A stretch of DNA of 64,000 nucleotides from Streptomyces mirabilis (GCF_039503195.1 NZ_JBCJKP010000001.1:1984001-2048000), one strand, 5' to 3'. Shown: positions 10,821 through 20,458, counted from the stretch's first letter. Notes: generated from the sequence alone by a model not told the origin. Made by a program: numbers and translations.

Positions 10821-10868
10821 GTTCAATACAATGAACTATGCTGTGGTGCACCTGATCGTTCACTGAAC
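10821..10868. promoter_or_regulatory. two GTTCA/TGAAC palindromes in a divergent promoter
   Basis: GTTCA-N6-TGAAC at 10821-10836 and GTTCA-C-TGAAC at 10858-10868 share the same half-sites with different spacers. Both sit in the AT-rich gap between the XRE-cupin regulator and the exporter gene. They are good candidates for that regulator's operators; the second ends 18 bases before the exporter start codon. Confidence 0.5.
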
Positions 10869-10886
10869 TGTACTGCGAGGCGGACC

Positions 10887-11744
10887 ATGACAGCGCTCTT
10901 CGCCCTGGCCACCAGCCTCCTGTGGGGCCTGGCCGACTTCGGCGGGGGGCTGCTGACCCGGCGTACGCCCGCGCTCACCGTGGTCGTCGTCTCACAGTCG
11001 ATCGCGGCGGCGGTACTGGGCGCGATCGTGGTCGTGACCGGCGGCTGGAGCGCGGCGGGACCGCAGCTGTGGTTCGCGTTCGCGGCGGGACTCGTGGGAC
11101 CGGTCGCGCTGCTCTCCTTCTACAAGGCGCTCGCCCTGGGCCCGATGGGCGTCGTCTCCCCACTCGGCTCCCTGGCCGTGGCCGTCCCCATCACCGTGGG
11201 ACTCTTCCTCGGGGAGCGCCCCGGGCTGACGCAGGTGGCGGGCATCGCGGTCGCCGTCGTGGGCGTCGTGCTCGCTGGCGGGCCCCAGGTGAGAGGCGCC
11301 CCCGTGCAGCGGCAGGCGGTCCTCCTCACACTGATCGCCGCGCTCGGCTTCGGCACGGTGTTCGTGCTGATCGCGGAGGCGTCCTCGTCGGTGACCGGAC
11401 TGTTCCTCGCGCTGTTCGTGCAGCGCCTGACCAACGTCGCCACCGGTGGCGCGGCGCTCCTCGTCTCCGTGCGGCGCGGCGCCGCCGCCCTTCCCGAGGG
11501 TGGCTTCCCCTGGCGCTCCCTGCCCGCGCTCGCCTTCGTCGGCCTCGCGGACGTCGCGGCGAACGGTACGTACTCCGTCGCCGCCCAGCACGGCCCGGTC
11601 ACGGTGGCAGCCGTCCTCGCCTCGCTCTATCCGGTGGTCACGGCCCTCGCCGCACGGGGCTTCCTCAGCGAACGGCTGCGTGGAATCCAGGCCGCGGGCG
11701 CGGGCCTGGCGCTGGTCGGCACGGTACTGCTGGCCACCGGCTGA
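10887..11744 (+). CDS. EamA/DMT-superfamily transporter
   Basis: 285-residue inner-membrane protein with ten predicted helices in two EamA repeats of five. The first starts LFALATSLLWGLADFGGGLL, the second VLLTLIAALGFGTVFVLIAE. GPMGVVSPLGSLAVAVPITV followed by LFLGERPGLTQVAGIAVAVV is the DMT signature, repeated near the C-terminus as YPVVTALAARGFLSERL. It probably exports amino acids or metabolites; the substrate cannot be read. The start ATG has GAGGCGG upstream. Its promoter region is shared with the divergent XRE-cupin gene. Confidence 0.87.
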   Translation: MTALFALATSLLWGLADFGGGLLTRRTPALTVVVVSQSIAAAVLGAIVVVTGGWSAAGPQLWFAFAAGLVGPVALLSFYKALALGPMGVVSPLGSLAVAVPITVGLFLGERPGLTQVAGIAVAVVGVVLAGGPQVRGAPVQRQAVLLTLIAALGFGTVFVLIAEASSSVTGLFLALFVQRLTNVATGGAALLVSVRRGAAALPEGGFPWRSLPALAFVGLADVAANGTYSVAAQHGPVTVAAVLASLYPVVTALAARGFLSERLRGIQAAGAGLALVGTVLLATG

Positions 11745-11760
11745 CCCCTGCCGATCGGCC

Positions 11761-12528
11761 TCAGGACGACTCGGCGTCCAGCTCCGCCAGCCGCTCCACG
11801 GTCTCCTCGTCCAGCTCCGACAGCGCGAGCAGCTGCTCCGGGGTCACCCCGTCGGGAATCGGGACCGGCGCGGGCGTCCGCAGCGGCGGCTGCCAGCCGT
11901 CGACCGCGTCCCAGCGCCGTACGACCCGGGCCGGAGCCCCCGCCACGACCGAGTGGTCCGGCACCGCGCCGCGCACCACCGCGCCGGCCGCCACCACGAC
12001 GTTCCGCCCGATCCGCGCCCCCGGCAGGATCACCGCCCCGGTGCCGATCCAGCAGCCGGATCCGATCTCCACCGGCTCCATCCGGGGCCACTGCTTGCCG
12101 ATGGGCTCGTGCGGATCGTCGTACGAGTGGTTCGTGGACGTCACGTAGACATACGGCCCGAAGTAGCAGTCGCTGCCGATCGTGACCGTCGTGTCGGCGA
12201 TGACGTGGCTGCCGCGACCGAGCACGACACCGTCGCCGACGCGCAGGATCGGGTCGGCGCCGAGGTCCAGGTCGGGCATCAGACCGGCAGTGAGGGTGAC
12301 CTGTTCGCCGACGATGCAGTGGGCGCCTAGGTGGATCCAGGGTTCACCGAAGACGGTGCCCAGCGGGAAGGCCAGCCTGGTACCCGTTCCCATCGCACCG
12401 AAGCGCAGCCGCCCCGGCTGCTCGGCCGTCACGGAACCCGTGCGCTGCACCCAGGCCCAGCACGCGTGGACGGCGCGCTGCGCGAGACGGCGCCGCCATG
12501 ATGAGAACACGTTCCTGTTGCTGGGCAC
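11761..12528 (-). CDS. left-handed beta-helix acyltransferase
   Basis: 255-residue hexapeptide-repeat transferase resembling maltose/galactoside O-acetyltransferases. Hexapeptide turns run from about residue 65 (IHLGAHCIVGEQVTLTAG) through VGDGVVLGRGSHVIADTTVT to IGSGCWIGTGAVILPGARIG and VVVAAGAVVRGAVPDHSVVA. STNHSYDDPHEPI holds the His that acts as general base in this family. The C-terminal 40 residues (PEQLLALSELDEETVERLAE) form an acidic helix not needed for catalysis. The likely role is acetylation of a cell-surface or small sugar. It is divergent from the gamma-carbonic anhydrase-like gene. Confidence 0.8.
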   Translation of the reverse strand: MPSNRNVFSSWRRRLAQRAVHACWAWVQRTGSVTAEQPGRLRFGAMGTGTRLAFPLGTVFGEPWIHLGAHCIVGEQVTLTAGLMPDLDLGADPILRVGDGVVLGRGSHVIADTTVTIGSDCYFGPYVYVTSTNHSYDDPHEPIGKQWPRMEPVEIGSGCWIGTGAVILPGARIGRNVVVAAGAVVRGAVPDHSVVAGAPARVVRRWDAVDGWQPPLRTPAPVPIPDGVTPEQLLALSELDEETVERLAELDAESS

Positions 12529-12649
12529 CCGCTCACCGTACTCAGGGCCGCCTGGGCCGAGCAGAGATCACCGCTGTGATCTTCGCCCCACCGGGGCCGG
12601 GAGCGATGGCATACGGTGCCGCTGTACCGACGACGACGAGGAGACGCTG

Positions 12650-13180
12650 ATGACGCAGCAGGCGCTGATCATGGGGATCGGCGGCAAGGACCCGCAGGTG
12701 GACCCGGAGGCGTTCACGGCACCGACGTCCGTGGTGATCGGCGACGTCACCCTGCACGCGGGCGCGAGCGTCTGGTACGGCGCGGTACTGCGCGCCGACT
12801 TCGGTCCGATCGTCATCGGCGCCGACAGCAACATCCAGGACAACTGCACCCTCCACGTCGACCCCGGCTTCCCGATCACGGTCGGCGAACGCGTCTCGGT
12901 CGGCCACAACGCCGTGCTGCACGGCGCGACGGTCGAGGACGACTGCCTGATCGGCATGGGGGCCACGGTCCTCAACGGCGCGGTGATCGGCGCCGGCTCC
13001 CTGGTGGCGGCCCAGGCCCTGGTGCCCCAGGGGATGCGGGTCCCGCCCGGCTCCCTGGTGGCCGGAGTCCCCGCCAAGGTCAAGCGCCCCCTGACGGAGG
13101 AGGAACGCCAGGGCCTCACCCTCAACGGCACCTTCTACGTGGACCTGGCGAAGACGCACAAGGAAGCACACGGGAGCTGA
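12650..13180 (+). CDS. gamma-carbonic anhydrase family protein
   Basis: 176-residue left-handed beta-helix trimer subunit of the gamma-CA/PaaY/YrdA type. Zinc ligands are visible in NIQDNCTLHVDPGFPITVGE (first His) and VSVGHNAVLHGATVEDDCLI (two His). Whether it hydrates CO2 is uncertain, since many such homologues are inactive or act as CoA thioester hydrolases. The start at ATG 12650 follows GAGGAG; the longer open frame back to 12182 overlaps the divergent acyltransferase gene and is not real. Confidence 0.87.
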   Translation: MTQQALIMGIGGKDPQVDPEAFTAPTSVVIGDVTLHAGASVWYGAVLRADFGPIVIGADSNIQDNCTLHVDPGFPITVGERVSVGHNAVLHGATVEDDCLIGMGATVLNGAVIGAGSLVAAQALVPQGMRVPPGSLVAGVPAKVKRPLTEEERQGLTLNGTFYVDLAKTHKEAHGS

Positions 13181-13280
13181 AGCACGCCTTCAGGGGTTGG
13201 CGGGGCTGTGTTCACTGTGCGGCTCCGCCGCGTGGGCGCGCCCAGCCACGTACAACCTGCGGACACACGACGACGGAAAC

Positions 13281-13931
13281 CTACTCGGCAGCCGCCACCG
13301 GCTCCCGCTCCCCCGTCTCGATCTCCGCCGCCGCCTTCTTCGCCCTGCGCTTCACGATCAGCATCGAGGCAAGCCCGATGAGCACGGCCACCACGAGCCC
13401 GACCCACGAGAACCGCTTCAGCCAGGACTCGGCGACGACACCCACGGAGTAGATGACCGCGGTGGTGCCCCCGGCCCAGATGATCCCGCCCAGCACATTG
13501 GCGATCAGGAACTTCCAGTACGGCATCTTCAGCACACCCGCGAGCGGCCCCGCGAAGATCCGCAGCAGCGCGATGAACCGGCCGAAGAAGACGGCCCACA
13601 TGCCCCACTTCTGGAAGGACCGCTCGGCGGTCGCGACGTGCCCCTCACTGAAGTGCCTGGGGAACTTCGCTCCCAGCCAGGCCAGCAGGGGGCGCCCGCC
13701 CTTGCGGCCGATGGCATAGCCGAGGGAGTCGCCGACGATCGCACCGATGCTGGCGCACGCCCCGAGGATGACGGGGTTGATGCCCGAGTGCTGCGAGGAC
13801 AGCAGCGCCGCCGAGATCAGGATGATCTCACCGGGCAACGGGATGCCCAGGCTCTCCAGACCGATGACCAGGGCCACCAGCGCATAGATGCTGACCGCGG
13901 GCACCGTCTCGAGCCAATGCTGGACGTCCAA
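13281..13931 (-). CDS. DedA-family membrane protein
   Basis: 216-residue DedA/SNARE-associated (VTT) inner-membrane protein, thought to flip or transport polyprenyl phosphate or phospholipid. ESLGIPLPGEIILISAALL carries the E-x-x-x-P-x-P-GE motif, and FFGRFIALLRIFAGPLAGVL the F-x-R-F-x-x-x-R-x-x-x-P-x-x-A-G motif; both hold residues essential in the family. The basic C-terminus follows the last helix. I placed the start at TTG 13931 because GGGAGGA lies seven bases upstream and the protein then begins DVQHWLETVPAV; the longer open frame is antisense to nothing real but lacks similarity. Confidence 0.88.
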   Translation of the reverse strand: MDVQHWLETVPAVSIYALVALVIGLESLGIPLPGEIILISAALLSSQHSGINPVILGACASIGAIVGDSLGYAIGRKGGRPLLAWLGAKFPRHFSEGHVATAERSFQKWGMWAVFFGRFIALLRIFAGPLAGVLKMPYWKFLIANVLGGIIWAGGTTAVIYSVGVVAESWLKRFSWVGLVVAVLIGLASMLIVKRRAKKAAAEIETGEREPVAAAE

Positions 13932-14005
13932 CGCCGGTTCCTCCCGAATCGCGCACTTCCCGGCGTGCGCCCGCGACAACGGGCACACGCCGGGAAGCCT
14001 ACCGC

Positions 14006-15646
14006 TCAGCCTCGCGCGGCGGCGTCCCACAGGTCGCACCGATGCTCCCGGTGGACGGTCGTACTCACGAAGTTTCCGCCCCGGGAGGCGGTCCGCAGCG
14101 AGAGCACCGGGCCGGCTCCGCCGGGCATCGCGGGCTGCCCGTCGGCACGCGGCACCCCACCCCTGACGAAGGACCCCCAGTACTGGATCATCTGCCGCGA
14201 CAGGACCCGCTGCTCCGCGTTCAGCGGGGTGGTGAGCCCGAAGTGCTTGAAGAGGTACTGCACCTCGTTCACGTGGGTCGCCCCGAAGTCGAAGCTCGTA
14301 CGGAGATCGCGCAGCGACGCGAACGGCGGCGAGGTGCGGTCGGCGAACTCGTACGCGTACACGGGCCCGCGTCCGGCGAGCACCGCGTCGAGCCGCAGCG
14401 CCGGACACGCCATGAGGTAGTCACCGAAGGCGGTGGCGTAGGCGAGGGTCGGCGACGCGTAGCCGTCGAGTGGATAGCGCTCGAGCACGCGCTCGCCCGG
14501 ACCGGCGCCCCAGGCCTCCTTCACGACCGCCGGGTACCGCTCGGCGGTGAGCGGGGTGCCGGCATGGTCGAACCGGGCGAACGCGAACAGCCGCCCCTCG
14601 TCCTCGTTCGCCCCGTTCAGCACGGGGACCCGCGCCGCGGCCCCCTTCGCGTACGCCTCGAAGGGCTGTACCGGCAGGAAGGCGCCGCCCACGACGGGCC
14701 CCCAGTCGAATCCGCCCTGGGCGGCGAGGATCTCCGCGGACGACTTGCCCCGCAGACACGCCGCCGACAGATCGGCGCAGCCCACCTTCCGCGCGAAGGC
14801 CGCGCCCGCGGCCACGGCCGCCTCGTGGCTGCGCGCCGCGCAGTTCCCGTACGCGCCGCTCTCGACGATCCCCGCCCGGTACAGGCCCTTCGAGGTCGGC
14901 GAGGCCAGCTGGGTGCAGACCGAGCGGCCGCCCGCCGACTCGCCCGCGACGGTGACACGGCCGGGATCACCGCCGAAGCGGCCGATGTTGGCGCCCACCC
15001 AGCGCAGTGCGGCCTGTTGGTCGAGCATGCCGAAGTTGCCCGAGACCCCGTCGCGCGCCTCGCCGTCCAGTCCGGCCGTGGCGAGGAATCCCATGGCCCC
15101 GAGGCGGTAGTTGACGGTCACGACGACCGTGCCGGTCCGCCGGGCGAAGGTGTCGGGCACGATGTCCTCGCCCGCGCCCGCGGTAAGCCCGCCACCGTGC
15201 AGCCAGACCATCACCGGCCGGCTTCCGGCGCCTTCGGGGACGTACACGTTGAGGTCGAGGCAGTCCTCGGTGTCGCTGGGCCGCTCGTAGCCGGGGTCCC
15301 AACTGGCCGTCTGCACACACCGGTTGCCGAAGTCCCATGCGGTGCGCACACCGCGCCAGGGTGCGACCGGCTCCGGGTTCTTCCAGCGGAGAGCGCCGAC
15401 GGGCGGCTGCGCGTACGGGATGCCGAGGAACTGGCGTCCCTCGGCGGTGACTTCGCCCCGGACCAGGCCGGCGGCGGTGCGCACGACGGTCGGGTCCTGC
15501 GCGGCGTGCGCCGGGGCCGAAGCGGCAAGGGCCGGGGCGGCGTCGGTCGCGGCCGGGGTCGGGGCGGCGAACGCGGCGGCGCAGAGCGTCGCCGCCACCG
15601 TCAGCGCGCGCAGGCGGCCGGATCGGACGATCTGCCCCCTGTTCAC
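14006..15646 (-). CDS. secreted type B carboxylesterase
   Basis: 546-residue carboxylesterase/lipase of the type B family with an N-terminal signal peptide (RALTVAATLCAAAFAAPTPA). Catalytic Ser lies in VTVAGESAGGRSV (GESAG). The Glu is in NGANEDEGRLF and the His probably in FGATHVNEVQYLF. The oxyanion loop is VWLHGGGLTAGAG. Start GTG 15644-15646 overlaps the stop of the upstream GH3 gene by four bases and follows GGAGGTGG, so the two are translationally coupled. Together they probably act outside the cell on a glycosylated or esterified plant or microbial compound. Confidence 0.88.
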   Translation of the reverse strand: MNRGQIVRSGRLRALTVAATLCAAAFAAPTPAATDAAPALAASAPAHAAQDPTVVRTAAGLVRGEVTAEGRQFLGIPYAQPPVGALRWKNPEPVAPWRGVRTAWDFGNRCVQTASWDPGYERPSDTEDCLDLNVYVPEGAGSRPVMVWLHGGGLTAGAGEDIVPDTFARRTGTVVVTVNYRLGAMGFLATAGLDGEARDGVSGNFGMLDQQAALRWVGANIGRFGGDPGRVTVAGESAGGRSVCTQLASPTSKGLYRAGIVESGAYGNCAARSHEAAVAAGAAFARKVGCADLSAACLRGKSSAEILAAQGGFDWGPVVGGAFLPVQPFEAYAKGAAARVPVLNGANEDEGRLFAFARFDHAGTPLTAERYPAVVKEAWGAGPGERVLERYPLDGYASPTLAYATAFGDYLMACPALRLDAVLAGRGPVYAYEFADRTSPPFASLRDLRTSFDFGATHVNEVQYLFKHFGLTTPLNAEQRVLSRQMIQYWGSFVRGGVPRADGQPAMPGGAGPVLSLRTASRGGNFVSTTVHREHRCDLWDAAARG

Positions 15647-18102
15647 ACACCCACCTCCACGCTGCCGCGCAACCGCAGATCCCGCGACGACGAGCCCACC
15701 CACACCGTGCGCCGCCCGGTGCCGAGGACCCAGCCGTGCCGCCTCGCGTCCCAGGACGACAGCGTGCGCGGGTCGAGACGCACCGTCACCCGTCGCCGCT
15801 CCCCCGCGCGCAGCGTCAGCCGCCGGTACCCGGCCAGCACCCGTACGGCCTGGTCGAGCCGGAGATCGGGCGACGGCCCCAGGTAGACCTGCGCCACCTC
15901 GACACCGGGGCGCCGCCCGGTGTTGCGCACGGTGAAAGCGACCTCTCGCCCCCGGACCCGCAGATCCTCGTACGCGAACGAGGTGTACGAGAGTCCGTGC
16001 CCGAAGGGGAACAGCGGACGCGCGCCCTGCGCGTCGTACCAGCGGTAGCCGACGTGGATCCCCTCCGAGTACTCCTCGGCGCCGTTCACGCCGGGATAGC
16101 GGTGCGGGTCACCGGCGACCGGGTGGTGGGCGTCGTCGACCGCGAAGGACTGGGTGAGCCGGCCGCCGGGATCGCAGTCGCCGAACAGGACGGCGGCGGT
16201 GGCGGCCGCGCCCTCCTGGCCCGGGTAGTACATCTGGAGCACGGCGGCCGTGCCGTCCAGCCAGGGCATCGAGGTCGAGGAGGAGGTGTTGAGGACGACG
16301 GCCGTCCGGGGGTTGGCCGCGGCGACGGCCCTGATCAGCCGCTCCTGGTTGCCTGGCAGCGCGAGGGTGCCGCGGTCCAGGCCCTCGGTGGCGTCCTCGT
16401 AGGCGAAGAGGACGACGCTGTGGGCGGCGCGCGCGGCGTCGACCGCCTCGGCGACGTCCTGCGCGCGGGTCGCGCCGGTGATGCGCCGCAGCCGGAACAG
16501 CTGTCCCGTGTCGGCGCCCTGGGCGGTGATGGAGACCTGGTGCGCGCCCCGGGAGAGGTTCAGGGCCGTGCGGCGTACGGCGAGTCCGTCGGGCGCCGCG
16601 GAGACCAGACCACCGCTGAAGTACTCGCCGTAGCCGGGCAGCGGCGGGAAGAGCTCGACGCCGTCGACGAGCACCGTGGGCCGGATGCCGGAGTAGTGGA
16701 TGACGAAGGTCCACTCGTCGGCGTCCGCGACGGTCAGCGTCCCCGTGTACGTCCAGGCCCCTCCGGCGGCGACCCTCTGGCCCTCGGTGTCGATGCCCGC
16801 GGTCAGCGCCCCGTCGGGGATCGCCTTGCCGAAGAGGTCCTCACCGAGCGCGTACGACACCCGGGCGCCGCCTCCCGCTCGGGAGCGGATGGCGGCCAGC
16901 GGGCTGTCGGCGTGGTCCGGGACGACGTGCGCGCTGCCGCCCCCGCTGATGAACGGCAGGGAGCCGGTGGGGCCGACGACGGCGATGCTGCGGGCGGCGG
17001 CGCCGGTCAGGGGCAGTGCGTGTCGCTCGTTGCGCAGGAGCGTCGCGCCCGCCTTGGCGACCTCCAGGGCGACGGTCGCGCCGGCCTTCGGGTCACGGAC
17101 GGGACGGGGCGGGACGCTGCCGTCGAGGAGCCCGAAGCGGTCCATCACGGCGAGGACGCGGCGTACGGCCCGGTCGACGTAGGACTCGGCCACGGCGCCG
17201 CTCTGCACGGCCGTCTTCAGGGCGGCCCCGAAGTACGTCCCGTCCGGCATCTCCATGTCGAGGCCCGCGGTGAGGGCGGTGACGGTGCTGTGGGCCGCGA
17301 ACCAGTCGGTCATCACCCAGCCGTCGAAGCCCCACCGCTCGCGCAGGATGTCGGTGAGGAGCGTCTTGTTCTCACAGGCGAAGGTGCCGTTGACCTTGTT
17401 GTACGCGCCCATGACCGCGCCGGTGCGGGCGGCGACGGCCGCCTCGAAGCCGCGCAGTTCGACCTCGTGCATGGTCTGTTCGTCTACCCGCACGTCGATG
17501 GACATGCGGTCCTGCTCCTGGTTGTTCAGCGCGAAGTGCTTGACGGTCGCGATGAGGCCTTCGCCCTGGATGCCGCGGATCTCGGCCGCGACCAGGTCGC
17601 CGGCGAGCAGCGGGTCCTCGCTGAAGGTCTCGAAGTTGCGGCCCGCGTACGGGGTGCGGATGAGGTTGACCATCGGGGAGAGCAGCACGTCCTGGCCGAG
17701 GGCACGGCCCTCGCGCCCGATGACCTGCCCGTAGCGGCGGGCCAGGCCGGGGTCGAAGGCGGAGGCGAGAAGCACCGGTGCGGGCAGGGCGGTGGCGTGC
17801 CGGGTGACACGGACTCCGGCGGGGCCGTCGGCGAGGCGGAGCGGGGGGATGCCGAGGCGGGGTACTCCGGGTACGTATCCGGCCTGGCCGAGCGAGGCGG
17901 GGTCGGTGGCGCCGTGCAGCAGGGAGATCTTCTCGTCGCGTGTGAGTTTGACTATCAATCCCTCTACGCGAGGGCCGGCGCCGGATCTGGACTTGGCCCG
18001 GGCGAGCGCAACGGGGCCGGTGGCGGTGGTGGCCGCCGCGGCGACCGCGATGGCGCCGCCCAGCAGACGCAGGGTCGAACGCCGGGAAAAGGTGTGGGAC
18101 AT
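15643..18102 (-). CDS. secreted GH3 beta-glucosidase with PA14 domain
   Basis: 819-residue GH3 glycosidase. The N-terminus SRRSTLRLLGGAIAVAAAAT is a TAT-type signal (RRSTLRLL). The nucleophile Asp is in GFDGWVMTDWFAAHS, and the substrate-binding KHFALNNQEQDR block precedes it. A PA14 domain is inserted around residues 420-530 (GAWTYTGTLTVADADEWTFV and following), which in GH3 enzymes shapes the active-site entrance. MYYPGQEGAAATAAVLFGD carries the likely acid/base Glu, and a fibronectin III-like domain ends the protein. Its gene overlaps the carboxylesterase gene by four bases. Specificity within beta-glucosides or xylosides is not readable. Confidence 0.93.
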   Translation of the reverse strand: MSHTFSRRSTLRLLGGAIAVAAAATTATGPVALARAKSRSGAGPRVEGLIVKLTRDEKISLLHGATDPASLGQAGYVPGVPRLGIPPLRLADGPAGVRVTRHATALPAPVLLASAFDPGLARRYGQVIGREGRALGQDVLLSPMVNLIRTPYAGRNFETFSEDPLLAGDLVAAEIRGIQGEGLIATVKHFALNNQEQDRMSIDVRVDEQTMHEVELRGFEAAVAARTGAVMGAYNKVNGTFACENKTLLTDILRERWGFDGWVMTDWFAAHSTVTALTAGLDMEMPDGTYFGAALKTAVQSGAVAESYVDRAVRRVLAVMDRFGLLDGSVPPRPVRDPKAGATVALEVAKAGATLLRNERHALPLTGAAARSIAVVGPTGSLPFISGGGSAHVVPDHADSPLAAIRSRAGGGARVSYALGEDLFGKAIPDGALTAGIDTEGQRVAAGGAWTYTGTLTVADADEWTFVIHYSGIRPTVLVDGVELFPPLPGYGEYFSGGLVSAAPDGLAVRRTALNLSRGAHQVSITAQGADTGQLFRLRRITGATRAQDVAEAVDAARAAHSVVLFAYEDATEGLDRGTLALPGNQERLIRAVAAANPRTAVVLNTSSSTSMPWLDGTAAVLQMYYPGQEGAAATAAVLFGDCDPGGRLTQSFAVDDAHHPVAGDPHRYPGVNGAEEYSEGIHVGYRWYDAQGARPLFPFGHGLSYTSFAYEDLRVRGREVAFTVRNTGRRPGVEVAQVYLGPSPDLRLDQAVRVLAGYRRLTLRAGERRRVTVRLDPRTLSSWDARRHGWVLGTGRRTVWVGSSSRDLRLRGSVEVGV

Positions 18103-18370
18103 GAGCCGTCACTCCTTCGGTGCGCGGGCACGTCGTCGTGAACCGCGGGTACGCGCGCCGACGACAACGGCCGCGTTCGGCCCTTGAACACACCACGCAT
18201 CAAACGGACGTGACACGCCGTCACACAGCACGGGTACGGCGCGAAAACTATGACCACCGGTGACTCGTGTCAATGAAATGAACAGGAACCGCCGGCACCC
18301 CGACGACAACCGAAGGGACCACAGCAGAGGCCACGGCAGGGACCGAAGCAGGGACCGCGGCGAGGGTGGG

Positions 18371-20215
18371 TTATGCCGTCGCCGAGCCTCCCGCCACCAC
18401 CAGTTCCGCGTTGCGGTCCCCGGGACCGCCCGCCCAGCCCTCCTGGACGCCGCCCTTCATGGTCTCGGCGAGGCCGGGAGCGTTGTAGGCCACTTCCCGG
18501 TACAGGGAGGCGAGTCCCACCGCCGACAGGTCGTCGAAGTCCCGGGCGGTGCGGTGCGGTGCGGCGGACTCGACGAGGGTGGTGAACAGGGACACCGTCC
18601 CGTCCCCGTTGTCGGCCAGCTCGATCAGCCGGGCGTGGTGCGGATAGTCCACGTGGGAGGCGGTGTTGACCTCCCAGAAGGAGCGGGCGGGCGTCGCGTG
18701 CGCGTGCGGCGTGATCCGGTTGACGTGACTGTGCCCGTTGATCCAGGCCACCACGTTCGGGAACCGGCCGAGCAGGGCGATGACCTCCGCTCCGTCGTGG
18801 CGCGGCTCGTCCGTGCGGGCGGCGTCGGGACGGCGGGTCATGCTGGGGCTGTGATGGTGGCTGAAGACCAGGATGTGGGCGTCGTCGGCCCCGGTGTTGC
18901 GGACGAGCCGGCCGTCCGCGTCGTAGGACCGGGAGCTGTGCGCGGCCAGGGTCCTTTCCAGCCAGCGGAGTTGGTCGCTGCCGAGTGAACCCTCGTAGTG
19001 GCCGCTGCGGTACGTCGTGTCGATGCTGATGCCGAGGACGTTCTCGGCCACCTTGAAGGAGTAGTACATCCGCTCGCCGTCCAGGTTGTCCTGGGTGTAG
19101 CCGTGGCCGACCGGACCGGCACCGGCATGAGCGGGGTCGAGATGCGCGGCCAGATAGTCGTGCGGGGTGCACAGCCGGCGCCGCTCGTCGGCGGTCACGG
19201 TCCGCGCCGAGGCCGCGTTCCTGGTGAGGATCGCCTTGAGCACCTCGCTCTTCGGATCGTCCCCCGACCCGAGCGCCTTGGCGTAGGCGGCCGCGTCCGC
19301 GGCGGACACCGACAGCAGTTTGCGGGACCCGACGGCGAAGTCGTTCAGCGCGGGCGACAGGCAACCGCCGGGCAGATCGTCGTGGTTGCCGACCGTGGAG
19401 TACCAGGGGATGCGCAGTCCCGGGCTGGCGATCGGGCGGGTGGCCGCGGCGAGGAAGCCGGGGATCAGGGGCAGCCCACGCCGCTTGTCCAGGTCGCGCA
19501 GGTGGGGGTCCCCGGGGTGCCAGTACAGCGGGAGACCGGAGTTCTGGGCACCTTCGTACGCCCGCGGGTCACCGGTGTTCGGCGTGATCCGGCCACCGCT
19601 CATCACGGTCAGGAACCACTCCAGCTCGATCGCGGAGTTGTTGTCGACGTTGTCGCCCGTGGTCATCACGAAGGCAGGGCGCAGCCTGGTGTTCGGCCCT
19701 CCGCCGAGCGCGTTCACCTGCTCGACGAGCGCGACCGCCCCGGCCACCGTCAGCGCCTCCTGCGCCCGCCACGACGAGGCCCCGCGCGAGCGCAGGAACT
19801 CGGTGCGCAGCGGGTTCTGTACGTCGGCGAGATGGAGGTCGGTGAACTGTACGAAGCACGCGAGCGGGGTACGCCGGTCCTGGCGCCCGGCACCGGGCGT
19901 GGCGAGGTCCTTGCGGACGACCAGGGGCCAGCCGGGGCCCGAGACCAGCCGTCGGTAAGTGCCGGTGTGGGCGCTGCCGCCGAGGCGGGCCGTCGTCTCC
20001 AGGGTGGTCAGGGCGTACGGCGCCGCCCGCGGGGCGCTGCGGGGCGGCCGCTGGGCGACGGTCCGTGCGGCGGGCTCGACGGCGGGGATGTGGCGCTGGC
20101 GCGGCAGGAGCGTCCCCGCGCTGGTTCCGGCGACGCCGGCCGCTGCCGTGGCGCCCGAGGCGAGCAGAAATCGACGACGGTTGACGGCGGCGGATACGGA
20201 TTCGGTTCCGGCCAT
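18371..20215 (-). CDS. secreted calcineurin-type metallophosphoesterase (TIGR03767-like)
   Basis: 614-residue metallophosphoesterase of the actinobacterial PPA1498/TIGR03767 type. It has a TAT signal (NRRRFLLASGATAAAGVAG). Dinuclear metal motifs are all visible: FTDLHLADVQ (D-x-H), MTTGDNVDNN (GDxxDN), STVGNHDDLPG (GNHD), VFSHHHSPS and NGHSHVNR (GHxH). It probably cleaves phosphate esters outside the membrane. I took ATG 20213-20215 because GGAGGG lies seven bases upstream and the signal peptide begins just after; the frame is open to 20461 but overlaps the GH35 promoter. It stands divergent from the GH35 gene. Confidence 0.87.
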   Translation of the reverse strand: MAGTESVSAAVNRRRFLLASGATAAAGVAGTSAGTLLPRQRHIPAVEPAARTVAQRPPRSAPRAAPYALTTLETTARLGGSAHTGTYRRLVSGPGWPLVVRKDLATPGAGRQDRRTPLACFVQFTDLHLADVQNPLRTEFLRSRGASSWRAQEALTVAGAVALVEQVNALGGGPNTRLRPAFVMTTGDNVDNNSAIELEWFLTVMSGGRITPNTGDPRAYEGAQNSGLPLYWHPGDPHLRDLDKRRGLPLIPGFLAAATRPIASPGLRIPWYSTVGNHDDLPGGCLSPALNDFAVGSRKLLSVSAADAAAYAKALGSGDDPKSEVLKAILTRNAASARTVTADERRRLCTPHDYLAAHLDPAHAGAGPVGHGYTQDNLDGERMYYSFKVAENVLGISIDTTYRSGHYEGSLGSDQLRWLERTLAAHSSRSYDADGRLVRNTGADDAHILVFSHHHSPSMTRRPDAARTDEPRHDGAEVIALLGRFPNVVAWINGHSHVNRITPHAHATPARSFWEVNTASHVDYPHHARLIELADNGDGTVSLFTTLVESAAPHRTARDFDDLSAVGLASLYREVAYNAPGLAETMKGGVQEGWAGGPGDRNAELVVAGGSATA

Positions 20216-20430
20216 GGGGCGACCCTCCGGTGCCTCCGAGCGATTCACTTGCTGGAACCACTCAGCCAGGCCGCGGGGACACAGGCGTGGCCTCGCCGTG
20301 AACGCCTCCGGAACAGGCGGAACGCCACTTGGCCCCGGTGTTTGCGCGGACGTCGCCCGGCCCGCGGAAGGTCCGGCGCGACGCGGACCACGGCCTTCCG
20401 GGGCCGTTCCGCCATCGGTCCCAAAGTCCC

Positions 20431-20458
20431 TTGACGCGCGCCATGTTACCGATAACAT
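20431..20458 (+). promoter_or_regulatory. GH35 promoter overlapped by a LacI-type operator
   Basis: TTGACG (20431-20436), a 16-base spacer and TAACAT (20453-20458) form a plausible promoter. ATGTTA-CCGA-TAACAT (20443-20458) is a near-perfect palindrome of the size LacI-family proteins bind, and it covers the spacer end and the whole -10 box. A LacI-family gene follows the GH35 gene, so repression by occlusion is likely. The remaining leader (20459-20655) holds a run of CACCCA repeats near 20575-20605 and no gene. Confidence 0.6.

Noticed and set aside
15736..18141. 801-codon open frame antisense to the GH3 gene
   Set aside because: Shadow frame; the minus strand encodes a complete GH3 enzyme with signal peptide and catalytic residues.
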